In this document: positions 1 through 11,285 of the stretch, in pieces
How the letters are laid out: each line of letters begins with the position of its first letter
Numbering within the stretch: position 1 is the stretch's first letter
Assembly: GCA_051453625.1 (NCBI GenBank)
Contig: JBOZIK010000001.1
Coordinates: forward strand, 77,051,278-77,115,277
Origin: Welwitschia mirabilis
Lineage: Eukaryota; Gnetophyta; Gnetopsida; Welwitschiales
DNA length: 64,000 nucleotides
Reading direction: 5' to 3'
Made by a program: the position numbers and the translations under genes
Notes under the pieces: generated by a model
Seen by the model: the letters and a program-made list of their open reading frames with translations, nothing else
What the model was told of the DNA's origin: nothing
Databases searched by the model: none

Positions 1-47
1 TAGTAGAATTTGAAATAGAATTACATCGGCTATAACAACAAGAACTT

Positions 48-120
48 GGGAGAGGCAGGGTATCGATCCCCGTGCCTCTCGCATGCGAAGCGAGCGCTCT
101 ACCATATGAGCTACATACCC
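48..120 (-). tRNA. tRNA-Ala (anticodon CGC), possibly decayed
   Basis: Read on the minus strand this folds as a tRNA. The D arm is GCTC/GAGC, the anticodon stem is CTCGC/GCGAG, and the 7-base loop TTCGCAT gives anticodon CGC (plus-strand 85-87). The T arm is CGGGG/CCCTG with loop ATCGATA, the usual plant tRNA-Ala form. Weak point: the acceptor stem GGGTATG against CCTCTCC has two mismatches and a G-U pair, and the base in the discriminator place is C, with an A one base further on, as if a base had been inserted. The internal A and B boxes look intact, so it could still be transcribed, but a pseudogene is likely. No intron. Confidence 0.8.
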
Positions 121-1221
121 AGATGATATAAATTTCTTGTGAGATTAAATCCAGCCTGACTACTAAATCACAAAACCCTATGAAGAAGCGAATTTAGCAG
201 TTGAAACACCATTCCGACAGGAAAAGAAAATTGTACGACATGACCTGGGGTTTATGAAACCGTATCAAGGAATTTGAATTGCTGGTAACTTAGAAGAATT
301 ATTTCAAGACATAAATATGATCATAAAGTTCATAAGATGTTATGGTTAATGAGTACTTGTCACATGAGTTTGGTGTTTCAATTGGGTATGAGGTATGGAG
401 ATGCAATCTAGTGCCTGCACATAATTTGATTATTTATTCATTTTAATAATAATAATAAATAATTTAATATTTAATTAAGTTAATTCATAAAAGGTTTATG
501 ATAGCTCTTAGGGCTATTACTTTACTTGACTAAGTCAGTTATGCTTTTGTCATAATGATTCTACTGGAATGTGAAGTCAAAGTGTTACTTAAGGAATGTA
601 AATTGCCTTAGCTTAGATGCTGAAAATTACATTTTAAGGTTGCATGTATTGCTTTATTCCAATTAAGCTTGAACTTAGTAGTGTCCTATGCCTTTGTAGT
701 CATATTCAAGTTTAATACCATGTCATATTCAGCTTTGACGTTGAAGCATTATGGTTTTCTATTTTCTTTTCCCTTTTTTCTTTTTTCCATATGTCATTCA
801 AAAAAGTACAATGGTGATTATGTCTTTTGTGAAAAGTTGTCTTTCCATTTGTATGTTCTTGCTTCATATAGGTTAAAATATTTACATCTTTCTAGTTTGG
901 CTTCATCTCGTGAGTACTTCTAAAGATAAAGTAGAGAACATTTATAGAGAAATACAATGTTAAGAACATGATTTAGCAAAAATATTTTAAAAAAGTGTCA
1001 TGTTAATAATTACTTTGATTTATTTATATGTAAATTATTTATAAAATCATTGTCATTTTAATTCTAGAAAATGTGGTAAAAAGGAAAGAAGGATTTACTT
1101 AAATATTTCTTAATGAACCATTGTTTTCATCTTACAATTGAGTATTAGGAAGAATTGACTAGTGGTGTCATTGTAACTCTACAACCAAGGCTAAGAAACA
1201 TACTTTACGCTTTTGAACTAA
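121..1221. other. no gene recognised
   Basis: AT-rich sequence with no recognisable domain or RNA. An 84-codon open frame at 669-923 (plus) is hydrophobic and T-rich and resembles no family I know. Around 924-975 lies a weak partial copy of the duplicated unit described at 1222-1590. Confidence 0.5.
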
Positions 1222-1590
1222 AGTCCTCTTAGAGAGCCTACAAGAAAATTGATTGTTACATAAAGATAAAGTAAAGAACCCTTATGAATTCATGGGTTAT
1301 GGAAAACATAATATAGCAACCATAATTACAACATGAACTTGCTCACTCCCTAACACTTTAGAATAATTATAAGAAGAGAGGGTACATTGTCTATCCATTG
1401 AAAGCTAAGTCCCCTTAGGGACTCTATGAAAAAACTAAGTACTACAAGAAAGAAAAGCAAAGAACCCTTATGAATGCATGACTTATGGACAACATGATAT
1501 AGCAAAACAACACTAGCCCACTCACTCTCTAATACTTTATAACAATTGTAAAAAGAGAGGGCACACTACAAGGAATCATTAAAAGAATGA
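1222..1590 (+). repeat. two-copy tandem duplication, period about 186 bp
   Basis: Two adjacent related units start at 1222 (AGTCCTCTTAG) and 1408 (AGTCCCCTTAG). Each then holds in order AAAGAACCCTTATGAAT, a stretch ending in ATATAGCAA, CTCACTC..CTAA, and AAGAGAGGG. The copies have diverged by many substitutions and small indels. No coding frame is shared. A third, weaker partial copy lies near 924-975. Confidence 0.65.
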
Positions 1591-1986
1591 GAATGGAGTA
1601 AGCACAAACACTTGAGCCATGCAAAGCAACATAAGTCTAGCAACAAATTAGCAAGAGGATATGTGAAACCATTCAAATAAGTTTTTTAAATAATTATCAT
1701 TTTGTTATTGAAATAAGAGTCCTTTTAGAAGATAAATCATTTTTATTTTTAGTTGATAAAATGTTAATCATAATTTTGTCTTACATAAATCTATATAGTG
1801 CTTTAAGAATAAAATAATTAAAGAAACCAAGTCCTAATGTTGAAGTAGTAAGTGGCAAGGATATCATGAAAATTGAAAATTGTGTTCCATTAAACAATTT
1901 TTTAATAATATATAGTACCAATTGAGGAAACTATTTTCAAATGATTCATTATTTTTTATATGAACTAGTTAATGTTACTTAATGAT
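1591..1986. other. no gene recognised
   Basis: AT-rich filler between two repeats; I see no open frame, RNA or element end here. Confidence 0.5.
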
Positions 1987-2262
1987 TTGTTATATTATAT
2001 GACATATTTATTGTAGTGGTAGTATCATTGCACATGGTAATGCTAAAAAGTAAAATATATGGAACAATAATACATTTATAACACATATCACTATGATATA
2101 AGGTTGGAACTTGTAATAATAAGAAGTAATACCTAAAATGATAAGGATCATTCTAAAATTTACTTTTTTACATATTTTAGAAATATTTTAATAATGTATC
2201 CATATCTAGGTGCTTTTGATGAAGATAATAAACATTCATCAAGAAAGAAATCATTCAACATG
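1987..2262 (+). repeat. dispersed repeat, copy 1 (partner 19968-20225)
   Basis: Collinear with 19968-20225 in the same orientation. Shared blocks in order are TTATATTATAT, GTATCATT.C..ATGGTAA, a block around AACAATA.AC..TATAA, ACCTAAAATGATAAGG (AACTTAAAATGATAAGG in the partner), TTTTAATAATGTAT.CAT, and a block ending AAGAAA.AAATCATT. I recognise no element family and no open frame. Confidence 0.6.
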
Positions 2263-2830
2263 GCATGATTATTTTCTACTATATCTTGTAAACATCTTAT
2301 GCCATGCCTTATAACATGATTATTTTAATAGTTAACAATCCAAAGGTGGTGTCATTCAGAATGGCATGACATGACATGACACCATACAACCATGTGATGT
2401 GTGATAACATAATATGATGTGAAATAAAAAAATCTTATTAGAAATTAAAGAGAAAAATACATTCTATTTATTTTGTTTATTCTTTCTTATTATCATTTTC
2501 TCTTTTTCATTCTCACTCATTCTCATTTTCAATGATAATAAACATCCACACTGTAATCGGCTTTAAATCTTTGAGTAGCATTGGCAGTACTACTATAACA
2601 TTAGGAGATACAAAATTGGCGTGTATCCAATTAATTCATTGTATATTTTGATTTCTCTCTTTAAAATGATGATCCTACCATAATTTTCTATTGCATTTTT
2701 TTTATCGATTTTCATTTTTATATTATTTTCTTTCTTTAAAGAGATTAAAATACTTTTGAGTTTCATCAGAGATGAATTCTTTTTCCTTGAGTATGTCTAT
2801 CATGGCATTTCTTAAATATTATAGAATGAG
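2263..2830. other. no gene recognised; short microsatellite
   Basis: Low-complexity DNA. A short ATGAC microsatellite lies at 2361-2380, and a pyrimidine-rich T/C stretch at about 2465-2530. No coding signal. Confidence 0.5.
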
Positions 2831-4490
2831 AGGCCTCTTCTTAATCTATTTTAAATCAATCTTAAAGCCATAAAAATAAAGAAAAACAATTGTTTTAATT
2901 TCGATGAATGTTATAAAAAATGCTAGTATCAATTCCCTACATTAGTTCCCGATCCTTAATATAAGGATAGCATCAAGAAAGATGCGAAACTTTTGATTTG
3001 TAAAACTTATTAGATAAACTAAGGCATTTAAGAGACTTTGATGAACTACATGTAAGTTTTTAAACATGGAAAGCATGAATTAGCATTTGATAGAAAATTA
3101 GTAATTCATAAAGTTTTAGATGTCATAACACTTTTTTAACATTCTACACACATGTATGAGGAGTAGAAACCACATAGACGTTACACATATTTGTTAAAGA
3201 TAAAATGGTAATACATTTTTGAATACTAATTCTTTGAAGTAGAATTTAGTAGAGCAAACCTCTACACTTAGACTTATGTCAATTCTATTAGATTGAAGTC
3301 CAATTAATAAGATATGATATCCCATTTTCTAAAGTAGAAGAATGGATTGAAAATGTGAATGTATTGATAAAAGATATTTCTTTTGATGAGGCCAATTTCT
3401 CATGACATAAGTTAAATTATTAAAATTGGATAGATTATTGCGAAGAATTGTTAAAGTAAGATAATCTATCTTGAGTTTTTATCATCCTAAAAATACATAA
3501 ACTAATAGAAATTTGAAATACTATAAACTTATCACATAATATGCTATTGAAGTTAACATGATAGCAACAATTGAAAGAAATACCTTTAAAGAAGCACATT
3601 GCTAGATGTAGTGTACTTCTTATCAAAGAGGAATAACTCATCTAGAAAACTGAAGCACAATGTAATATCTAGATGTTTATCATCAAATAGAATGAAGTAT
3701 GGGAGCTTATCATAAAGTTCATAAACATGAAGCAATAAAAAAATGAAAGTTAAGGGATAACAAAGTTATTTGGGCATACATAAATTTTAATAGAATCAAG
3801 GTAATCATCACAACATTTAAGAGTCTTAAAGGAAGATTTAAAAGCTAGGGATGATATTAGTTAGGATTAATCTATGTGTATTTTATCATTAATATGTCTT
3901 AAAATTTTTATATTATTATTTTTGATATTCCTTTATTGAAAAATCATATATTTAATCTAATTATAATGCAAATAGATTACTTATAGTATTATAAGTTTAG
4001 CATTTTGATATAAGAAATTAGAAATACAAAGAAGGGTGGAAGGTTGTGAATGCAAATGACTAGTAAAATTTCTTTCTAGCCATCAACCAAGTTAAATTAT
4101 TATAATCATGAAATATTATACCTAAAACATAAGATGTGTTTTAAAGAAATCTACTTATGCAAGGGATTTCTTTCTTAAAATCAAATTCTATTCATCAAAA
4201 CACCAATTTTAAAAATTCTAAAAATGAATAAGAAGGTCACTATTATAATAAATAATTATTAAAAAGGAATAGGATCAACTTTGAAATAAGACAAATAGAT
4301 AATCACTTATCAATTTATAAAACTTAATACACATGAAAAAAATTATCTAGTACATGAATTGGAGCTATGAATAATTAGTCATGCCTTAAAGGTTTAAAGG
4401 AATTACCTCTTAAAAGAAATGTTTTATCTAAGGATGGGTCATAAAAGCCTCAAATATGTATAGAACTAAACATTCCTTAATATAAAACAA
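2831..4490. repeat. segmental duplication copy A, left part
   Basis: Paralogous and collinear with 51370-51917 and then 61298-62543. Clear shared blocks include TTAAAGCCATAAAAAT near 2860, CTTATTAGATAAA near 3005, and AATTCTATTAGATTGAAGTC followed by TGATATCCCATTTTCTAAAG near 3280-3340. Past the C5 insertion point in copy B they include TAATATGTCTTAAAATTTTT near 3893 and CATTCCTTAATATAAAACAA at 4471-4490. This copy has no LTR element at the position where copy B carries C5, so it shows the empty site. No convincing gene: the 68-codon minus frame at 3435-3641 is not conserved in copy B. Confidence 0.75.
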
Positions 4491-4590
4491 NNNNNNNNNN
4501 NNNNNNNNNNNNNNNNNNNNNNNNNNNNNNNNNNNNNNNNNNNNNNNNNNNNNNNNNNNNNNNNNNNNNNNNNNNNNNNNNNNNNNNNNN
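4491..4590. other. assembly gap (100 N)
   Basis: Exactly 100 N, a default scaffold gap. It hides the junction between copy A flank and the truncated LTR of C1. Confidence 0.95.
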
Positions 4591-4922
4591 TGTCGGTCGC
4601 CCATACTACTATTAGGTAGATTCTTACTGCATGTTATACGGTCACCCATATGAATCGTGACGGTCATCCATCTTTTTATCAGGGTTAATTTTAGTGAGTG
4701 TGATATGGTCACCCATAGGAATACATTCGATTGCCCATCCTGCTATTAGATTTGATTTAACTAAGTGAAATGTGGTTGCGTGTGTAAATGACGATTGCCC
4801 ATGTTTAAACTAGTATTCATTATGTTGTCTTAGTTCATTTGCATCGGTCACCCTGGGAAAGACCTTTACAAAAGACTAACTTACAAAAAATCATTAAATT
4901 AATCAATGACAATGGATTCTCA
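4591..4922 (-). repeat. C1 3' LTR, truncated by gap
   Basis: Matches the end of the C5 LTRs: units with GGTCGCCCAT..CTACTATTAG, then GGTCACCC.G, ACTAACTTACAAAAA and AATCAATGACAATGG, ending in TTCTCA at 4917-4922. The missing part lies in or beyond the 100-N gap. It holds two decayed units of the 67-bp tandem repeat seen in C5. The sequence just beyond (4923 on) is not the usual purine-tract complement, in line with a deletion running into this end. Confidence 0.75.
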
Positions 4923-5539
4923 ACAATTCTCAATGGATTATAAACTCATTTTGGCAAATATATAGCCTAAGGGTTTATTTTTTGCCTCCTTTTTACATTT
5001 TTAGAGCCTTCTCCTAGTTTTTAGAATTCCATAAATAGTATTGTGAGAAAGGTTTTTAAAGAGAAAAAATTGATGGAAGTAAAAAAAATATGAATATGAG
5101 GAAAAGATAAAATATAAAAAAGACAATAGAGAGGATTTAAAAAGATGTGGTGTGCCTATCCTAAATGCATTCAACTATAAGTGAAGTGTGGTTGATGCAA
5201 TGGATGTCAAAAAAACATTTTTTACAACATTAGCAATTAAATCAATGGCAAATGCATGTTTCACACATTTAAAAGTAAATCGAGTTAAACATAAAGTTAA
5301 CCTAAAAAGAAGAGTATTTGATTAAATATAATGAAAGAGTTTTAATAAAAACAAATCAAAACTATACAACCTAAATAAATAGGGTGGTCGAGCAAGATGT
5401 GTAATAGATTTTAAATAAAAAATTGAATTAAAACTGATCAATACATTTGGAAACATGAGGTTGATTATGGTTTTTTTAGATGTAATAATAAATACAAAAT
5501 TGAGGGATAAACTCTAATGTTTAACGGATTTTGCGGTTG

Positions 5540-6300
5540 TCAGTTCTTTTTTTAAAAGGACATTCAAAAAGTAGCATAAAGCTGCAAAACAATTAGATGA
5601 TAAAGCCTTTATAAAACTATCAGCTAATTGATCTTAAGGGGATTCATATTCTAAGGATATTACCTTTTTTTCGACTAGATCTCTAATAAAGTGATAACTA
5701 AGATCAATATGCTTGATGTAATTATGTTGAGAACGATTGTGAGTAATTTGAATCATACTAGAGTTGTCACATAGTATAGGAACTTTGGTTATCTTTACTA
5801 TATTGTTTTTAAGTATTTCTTTCATCTATAGAGTTTTAGTGCAATAGGTCCTTACAATAATATATTTATCTTTTGTAGTTGATAAGGAGATAAAGCATTA
5901 CGTTTTAGTATACCATGCCATTGAGCTTACTTCAGCATATGTAATGCTTTGTTTAACTTATATACATGATCTAGGTAATGAGGATTAATAAATCCTTGTG
6001 GCTATATCATAAAAATTTCTTGTTCAATGTGTTTATTTAAAAAGGTATTCTTTACATCCATTTGAAAGGCCTTAATTTTTTTGAAGCAGGTAAATGCAAG
6101 AAACTTCTAATAGACTTAAGTCTATCATTATAAGAAAAAGTATTTCCACAACCAAATCCTTTAACTAAAGAGTATCCTTAAGTAACCAATATAGCCTTAT
6201 TTTTTACAATTGTTTCTAAAAATTCACTTTATTTAAATGGTGTTATTTCTAGTAGGTTTTAATACAAAAGTATATACCTAATTATGAGAAAACTATTCTA
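5540..6300 (-). pseudogene. C1 reverse transcriptase / RNase H relic with internal deletion
   Basis: Reading down from 6300, the start of copia RT is recognisable (KARLV..GYS, then FQMDVK, then YKLNKALH) to about 5930. There GCATGGTAT, the AWY of the RT motif PRAWY, runs straight into RNase H residues (SLSTTKDKY). RNase H then continues with MKEILK, PILCDNSSMI and HIDLSYHFIRD in 5634-5825. So the catalytic YVDD part of RT and the start of RNase H are missing, roughly a kilobase compared with C5. Stops occur at former Q and W codons. Inactive. Confidence 0.8.
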
Positions 6301-6477
6301 ATTCTTCTTGCATTCTAATCATCTAATATAGATTTAATTTTTCTTTGTTAAAAGGTTTTGGCTTAACTCATGATAAAAATGAAACATGTACACTAAAGTT
6401 CTTGAGAGAGTTTCTTGTTATGATTCCTTATTTAACATTTTCAATGACTTAATCTAAAGAATGATCTTTAAGTTCCT

Positions 6478-7765
6478 TCACTTCTTGTACCATCTTAAAT
6501 CTGGAATAGATCTACTTGATGAAACAAGGTCTATACTATCCTTAGAATTTCTTGTTATATTAGGAATAAGATGAATACTTACATTAACTAATTCCTGTAT
6601 ATGTATGATACATTTATTATGTACTTTATAAGATCTTCTTGTTAAAGAGTACCCCAGAAAGATTCCTTCATCTAATTTAGAGTCAAATTTAGCTAGATCC
6701 TCCCTGTCTCCCAAAATAAAGCATTTTATACCAAAGGTTTTAAAGTAAGATATGTTGGGTTTTAGACATTTCAAAGCTCATATGTAGTGTTGGTAGTTCT
6801 AGATCTTAGATTAATTTTGTTAGTAATATAATGAGTTGTGTTTACTACCTGCATCCAAAATATCTTTGGAATATCTTTGTCATTTAACATTACTCTTGTC
6901 ATGTCTAACAAAGTATGATTTTTCTTCTTAGCTACCCCCTTCTATTGAAGTCTTTTTGGGGCTAAGAATTCATGATCAATTCCATTATTATTATAGTAAT
7001 ACTCATATTTCTCCTTTTCAAATTACCTACCATAATCACTTCAAATTTTCTTAATGAAATAGCCCTTTTTTCTTTATAGTTTCTTGCATATTTTTATAAA
7101 AAATCCATAGGCATCGAATTTTATATGTAAAAACCCTATCTAAGAGAATTTGAAGTAGTCATCAAATATGACTAAGAAATAACATTTATCTAATAGGCTG
7201 GTAATATATCCAATAGCTTGTTTGTACTGATGTTACTCTTTCCTTTATAAGATATCCTTGTTTGTTTTCCATTTTAGCAAGCATGACATAAATCATGATG
7301 AGTGAAGGATAATATTGGTGAACCTCTAACAAGATCATCATGACAAATTTTCTCTAGGTTTTCAATACTTATTTGATCTAATTATTAAATCCATAGGACA
7401 TATTCTTGAATTTGTGCTATTAGACAGATAGGTTTATTTGATTTATTGACACAATACACATTTTCTTCTCTTATTGCTTCTAGAAAAAATTGACCAATTT
7501 CATCATGTTTTACAATACATTTATTAGCATCAAAGAGAACTTTATGTCCTTTATCACATATTTGATCAATACTTAATAAATTATGCTTAAGACCATTTAT
7601 AAATAAAGCAACATTATTTATGTTAGGTAAATTATCTCCACCAATGCTTCTTATACCTTCAATTCGGGCTCTGCTATTGTCTCCATCATATTCACTGAAC
7701 TTGATGAAGTTTAACCTATTACCTATCATGTGTCTTGCATAACCACTATCAATATCATAAGAAGT
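6478..7765 (-). pseudogene. C1 protease, GAG-pre-integrase and integrase relic
   Basis: Near 7750 the minus frame reads DIDSGYARHMIG, a copia aspartic protease with the catalytic DSG kept but the usual Cys after it changed to Tyr. The open frame 7385-7729 continues with NINNVALFINGLKHNLLSI and YCVN. Integrase follows: FLVIFDD, then SDYG with the second catalytic Asp, then NHTLLDMTRVMLNDKDIPKIFW. The position of the third catalytic residue (VVERKN in relatives) reads VAKKKN, so the Glu is lost. The integrase tail at 6478-6774 has KFDSKLDEGIFLGYS. Decayed by stops and frameshifts. Confidence 0.85.
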
Positions 7766-8429
7766 ATGATTAGCAATTGTTATAGTAGTTTAAATAAGTA
7801 GATGTTTTATGGAGAACTTTGAGATTTAGGACATGTGCTTATTATTTTGACATTTTCCATTGGTTTTATTTTTAAATAGAATTTATATTAATTGGTAAGC
7901 ATCTAGTAATGAAACTAGTTCTTATGAAATACACAATCCATTTCAGAGTTATCTCTTTTATTGTAATAATGACAATTGATATTTACCATGGAGGACTTTG
8001 TTATAAATCTATTTAACAATCTTTGGTCTATGACCTGATTAGACTAGGTGTTGGTTAAATTTGGGATTCTTATAGTTTGTTTACTCTCTCCCTTATAGTA
8101 ACATAACTTCCTAGATATTTGAGGATTTTGATTAAGTCTCCTTTTTAATTAATTAATTTCTTTTTCCTTGGCTTTTAGCTTTTTAGTTAAATTTTTATTG
8201 TCTTTTCTCATGTTATTTACTTTGAGAGTTATATTTTAATATTCCATATAAATTTTTATTTATAAATCATTTAGAGGATCTTCATAATAAATAGAAGCAT
8301 GAGGGGATGAAGCATATACCTTTTCTTCAACAAAGGCCATAAGAGATATTCTTTTTCTTTTGATTTTTAAGTTTTGATTATATTCACTTTCATCATTATT
8401 CCAAGTTGATGATAGATCTTTCTTATCAT

Positions 8430-9343
8430 TTCTCTTATCTTCTTTCTTATTATTTGGGAAACATTGGATATGTGTAGAAATCCTTTACATGAGTAGCATT
8501 AACAATCTCATTTTAATTCATCCCTTCTCCTTGAAGGTCTTCTTGATTAATTTGTATTATGTTTTCTTTGCATAGACCTTTTAAACCATCTAGCTAGAAG
8601 GACCACTTCATTATCATTATTTATTTATTAATCAGAACCCTTTTTATCATTAACATTTTCATGGGTAACATTAGTCCTATAATTTTCTTCTTTAGTGTTT
8701 TAAATTTTAGTTTAAAGGTATATAGATTTTGTTAAAGTTCATTTATCTTCATGTTTCTCAGGCCCTTACATTCTTTAATTACTATAACTTTAAATTTAAA
8801 TATCTTTGGTAAAGATCTTAATGCTTTTTGTACCACCCTTGATTCTTTAATCTATTCTAGTAAGGCATGTATTGAATTTAAGTATCAATTACTTTTACAA
8901 AAGAAACCATTTATACCTTCATTCTCTTCCATTTTAATATTTTCAAACTGAGTGATGAGAATTTTTAGTTTTACTTGTTTTACTATGTTTACTTCTTTAT
9001 GAGTTGTTTGTAGTATGTCCCATGCTTACTTTGTTATTGTATAATTTACTCTCCTCTTAAGCTCTTCTAGACATATGAAATATAAAATTGTATTTAGTCC
9101 CTTAAACTTATACAAAGTAGCATTTTTCTCTTTAGGACTCCATTTGTTCTTGCTTTTTAAAGAGGCAATTTCAGTCGTAGGATCCTGCATAGTTGGAAGA
9201 GAGTATTCATGAGTGATTAATTCTAGTATGTCTAGGTTAATATATTGAGCAAAAACTCTTATTTTAGCTTTCCTATATGCATAGTTCATTCCATCAAAGA
9301 ATGACAACCTTGTAATGGAATTGCCTTCAGTGGATTAACTCAT
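8430..9343 (-). pseudogene. C1 gag relic
   Basis: Starts at ATG 9343, about 50 bases inside the primer site, as MS-stop-STEGNSITR then FFDGMNYAYRKAKIRVF, the copia gag (UBN2-type) N-terminus. The longest open piece is 9026-9307. A zinc-knuckle remnant, CYSCKGFLH with the last Cys lost, lies near 8490. The same start peptide appears in C5 (MSQSTEGN), so I take this as the true start. Several stops, non-functional. Confidence 0.8.
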
Positions 9344-9392
9344 TGCTAGGGTAGTGGAGCAAAGACCTATTAATATCTATTTCTCAACTAGT

Positions 9393-9406
9393 GCTCTAAT
9401 ACTAAT
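9393..9406 (-). other. C1 primer binding site (initiator tRNA-Met)
   Basis: The minus strand reads ATTAGTATTAGAGC, against the canonical ATTGGTATCAGAGC. Both differences are transitions. It abuts the LTR end at 9407 and sits about 50 bases before the gag start, as expected. Confidence 0.8.
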
Positions 9407-10386
9407 TGATAATAATATCAACCCTAGAGAGCAAATAAGATAAATTTAAAAATGAATTATATTGAACTAACTAAATTAAAAAAAAATAATTACATAATGA
9501 AAGCACTTTGGATTATATTTGTAATGAGTCATCATCCTTTAACTTCTAGATATAATGTATCAAGATGAAATAAATTAACCTCAATCAATGTTTTTAAGGA
9601 TCATCAATAACCTTTCAAAATAGATAATGTATTTTAGGATTTATGAAAAATCATAAATAGAAAGGATATTTGTAATATGCATAGATGCACTAATATGCAT
9701 AATACAATGATCAGCTCTATATAGTTAGATGAAAATAGAAGCTCAAGAAGATCACATAGGCATTATTGAAAAAGGTGAATGATGAAATCTCTTATAAAAG
9801 TATCACTTTCTAGTCACAATTAATTTTTTAGTGATGAATTAGAGATTTGATCTTTTAAAATATTTCTTTATATAGAAAATATTGAAAAATGACCATTCAA
9901 AAGATTCAGTGTAGATCTTTAATTTTATGGGTCTTAATGAGTGTGAATAGTTTCAATAGTTAGCAAATGTATGAGATCCATTAGTTTGAAATCTTTTTCG
10001 ATTACTCTTATGAGTCATAAAGTCTATTTCATTAAATCTTACTTTGGTTGCTTCATAAGATGTAGATTATAAATTTAATTAGGTCATCCTCTTGGAAAAT
10101 ATTAGTCACTTAAAAAAGAGACAAATTATAAACCAAACTTGATTGTCCTCATGAAATAGATTAGTCACCCCTTTAAAAATCAAAACTTTCTTTTCTAATT
10201 TGATTCGATTAACATTGGTAATAATTTGATCACCCATTTGTACTACAGTTTCCTTAGGAACTATTTAATTCTCCTTAGTAACTAATTGATTTCCATTATA
10301 AGAACCTATCTACAAAATATGTTAAATACCAAAAAACTCCAAAACACATTATGATCTCTAACTTAATGAAGGATAAATATTTTTCA
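9407..10386 (-). repeat. C1 5' LTR (also serving as 3' LTR of C1b)
   Basis: On the plus strand it begins TGATAA next to the primer site and ends TTTTCA, matching the TGAGAA...TTCTCA ends of the C5 LTR. Near its start it shares ACCCTAGAG with C5. It is shorter than the C5 LTR (980 against about 1340 bases) and lacks a clear 67-bp repeat array. Directly after its end lies ACTCCCCTTTGTCATTGATT, which matches the purine-tract complement plus downstream sequence of C5. The same LTR is therefore flanked by internal sequence on both sides. Confidence 0.75.
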
Positions 10387-11125
10387 ATAAACTCCCCTTT
10401 GTCATTGATTAAACGAAAAAACTAACATAAAAAATGAGTATCATAAGAGGAAAAGACTCCCCCTTAATCTATTTTAAATGAGAAATAATTAGTACAAAAA
10501 GTATTTAATGTAAGATAGTGATTGAATCATGTTAATTTGCATGAAATTAAGAAGTAATTATATTATGAAAGTATTTGGATAATATTTATATTAGATTAAG
10601 AAATTTGTTTAGACTTAAATATTTTTGACACCATTTAGATCAGAGTTACAAATATGTTTAAATAATAGTTAGACTAGATGTGCAATAATTAATACATTCA
10701 TATCCATTTGTAGATAAATTTTCCACATAAAATATTCATATGAAGACTTCTCCTTTTTTTTAAAATCAAGGATAGTGCAAGATGAAAAAGAAAAAGAGAG
10801 CTAATCAGAATTAGTAGAGTCTTTTGAGAAGTATGCATTGCCACTTTGTAAGGTGTTTGCAACTAGAGTACTAGTTGTAATAAAAGCCTCCTTAATGTGC
10901 CTAATTTACAAATCTAACTTGTGCATAATATGAAGAATTTCAAGAGTATGAGATGTTTTTAGTGGCTTGGAAGATGGAGTAGGCTCATTAAATTGATGCA
11001 TGTAATAAAGGATGGATCTGTCAATGAGGCCCATGGGTTTGGAAGCTTCTTGATAAGAGAGATGAGGAATTCCAAAGCATTAACAAATGTAATTGATTAC
11101 AAACGGATATGAAAGATAACATTGT
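10387..11125 (-). pseudogene. C1b: fragment of a second internal region with third-ORF remnant
   Basis: Collinear with C5 53267-53900: purine-tract complement, a second CTCCCCCT tract near 10460, then the block AACTAGAGTACTA (AACTAGAGTACCA in C5) and CCCATGGGTTTGGAAGC (CCCATTGGCTTCTAGA in C5), then AGATGAGGAATTCCAAAG. In C5 this part is the C-terminal end of the ORF downstream of pol. Here the frame is broken throughout. The fragment ends near 11125, where copy A sequence resumes. The layout LTR-internal-LTR-internal suggests recombination between LTRs of related copies or two adjacent insertions. Confidence 0.7.
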
Positions 11126-11285
11126 TTTTGAGGATGAAGTTGATGAATCATATGAAAGATATTAATTCCTATATCATTAATATCCTTGTGAGGATCCTAA
11201 GGTATAGTTTTATGAAGGAAATTTTCAAGATGTGTGGAGATCCTAAGGTTATTTACGGGCATCATAATCCTAAGTTTTTTTTTAA

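Larger units (their letters stand above)
4591..10386 (-). mobile_element. C1: SIRE-like Ty1/copia element, internally deleted
   Basis: A minus-strand copia element with a 5' LTR at 9407-10386, a primer site at 9393-9406, gag, protease, integrase, partial RT, RNase H end and a truncated 3' LTR at 4591-4922. It belongs to the same family as C5: both gags start with MS-stop/Q-STEGN and both keep the same domain order. Two internal deletions are visible. One joins the RT motif region to RNase H; the other removes the third ORF that C5 carries after pol. All reading frames hold stops and shifts, so it is dead. It was probably mobilised by related full-length copies. Confidence 0.85.
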
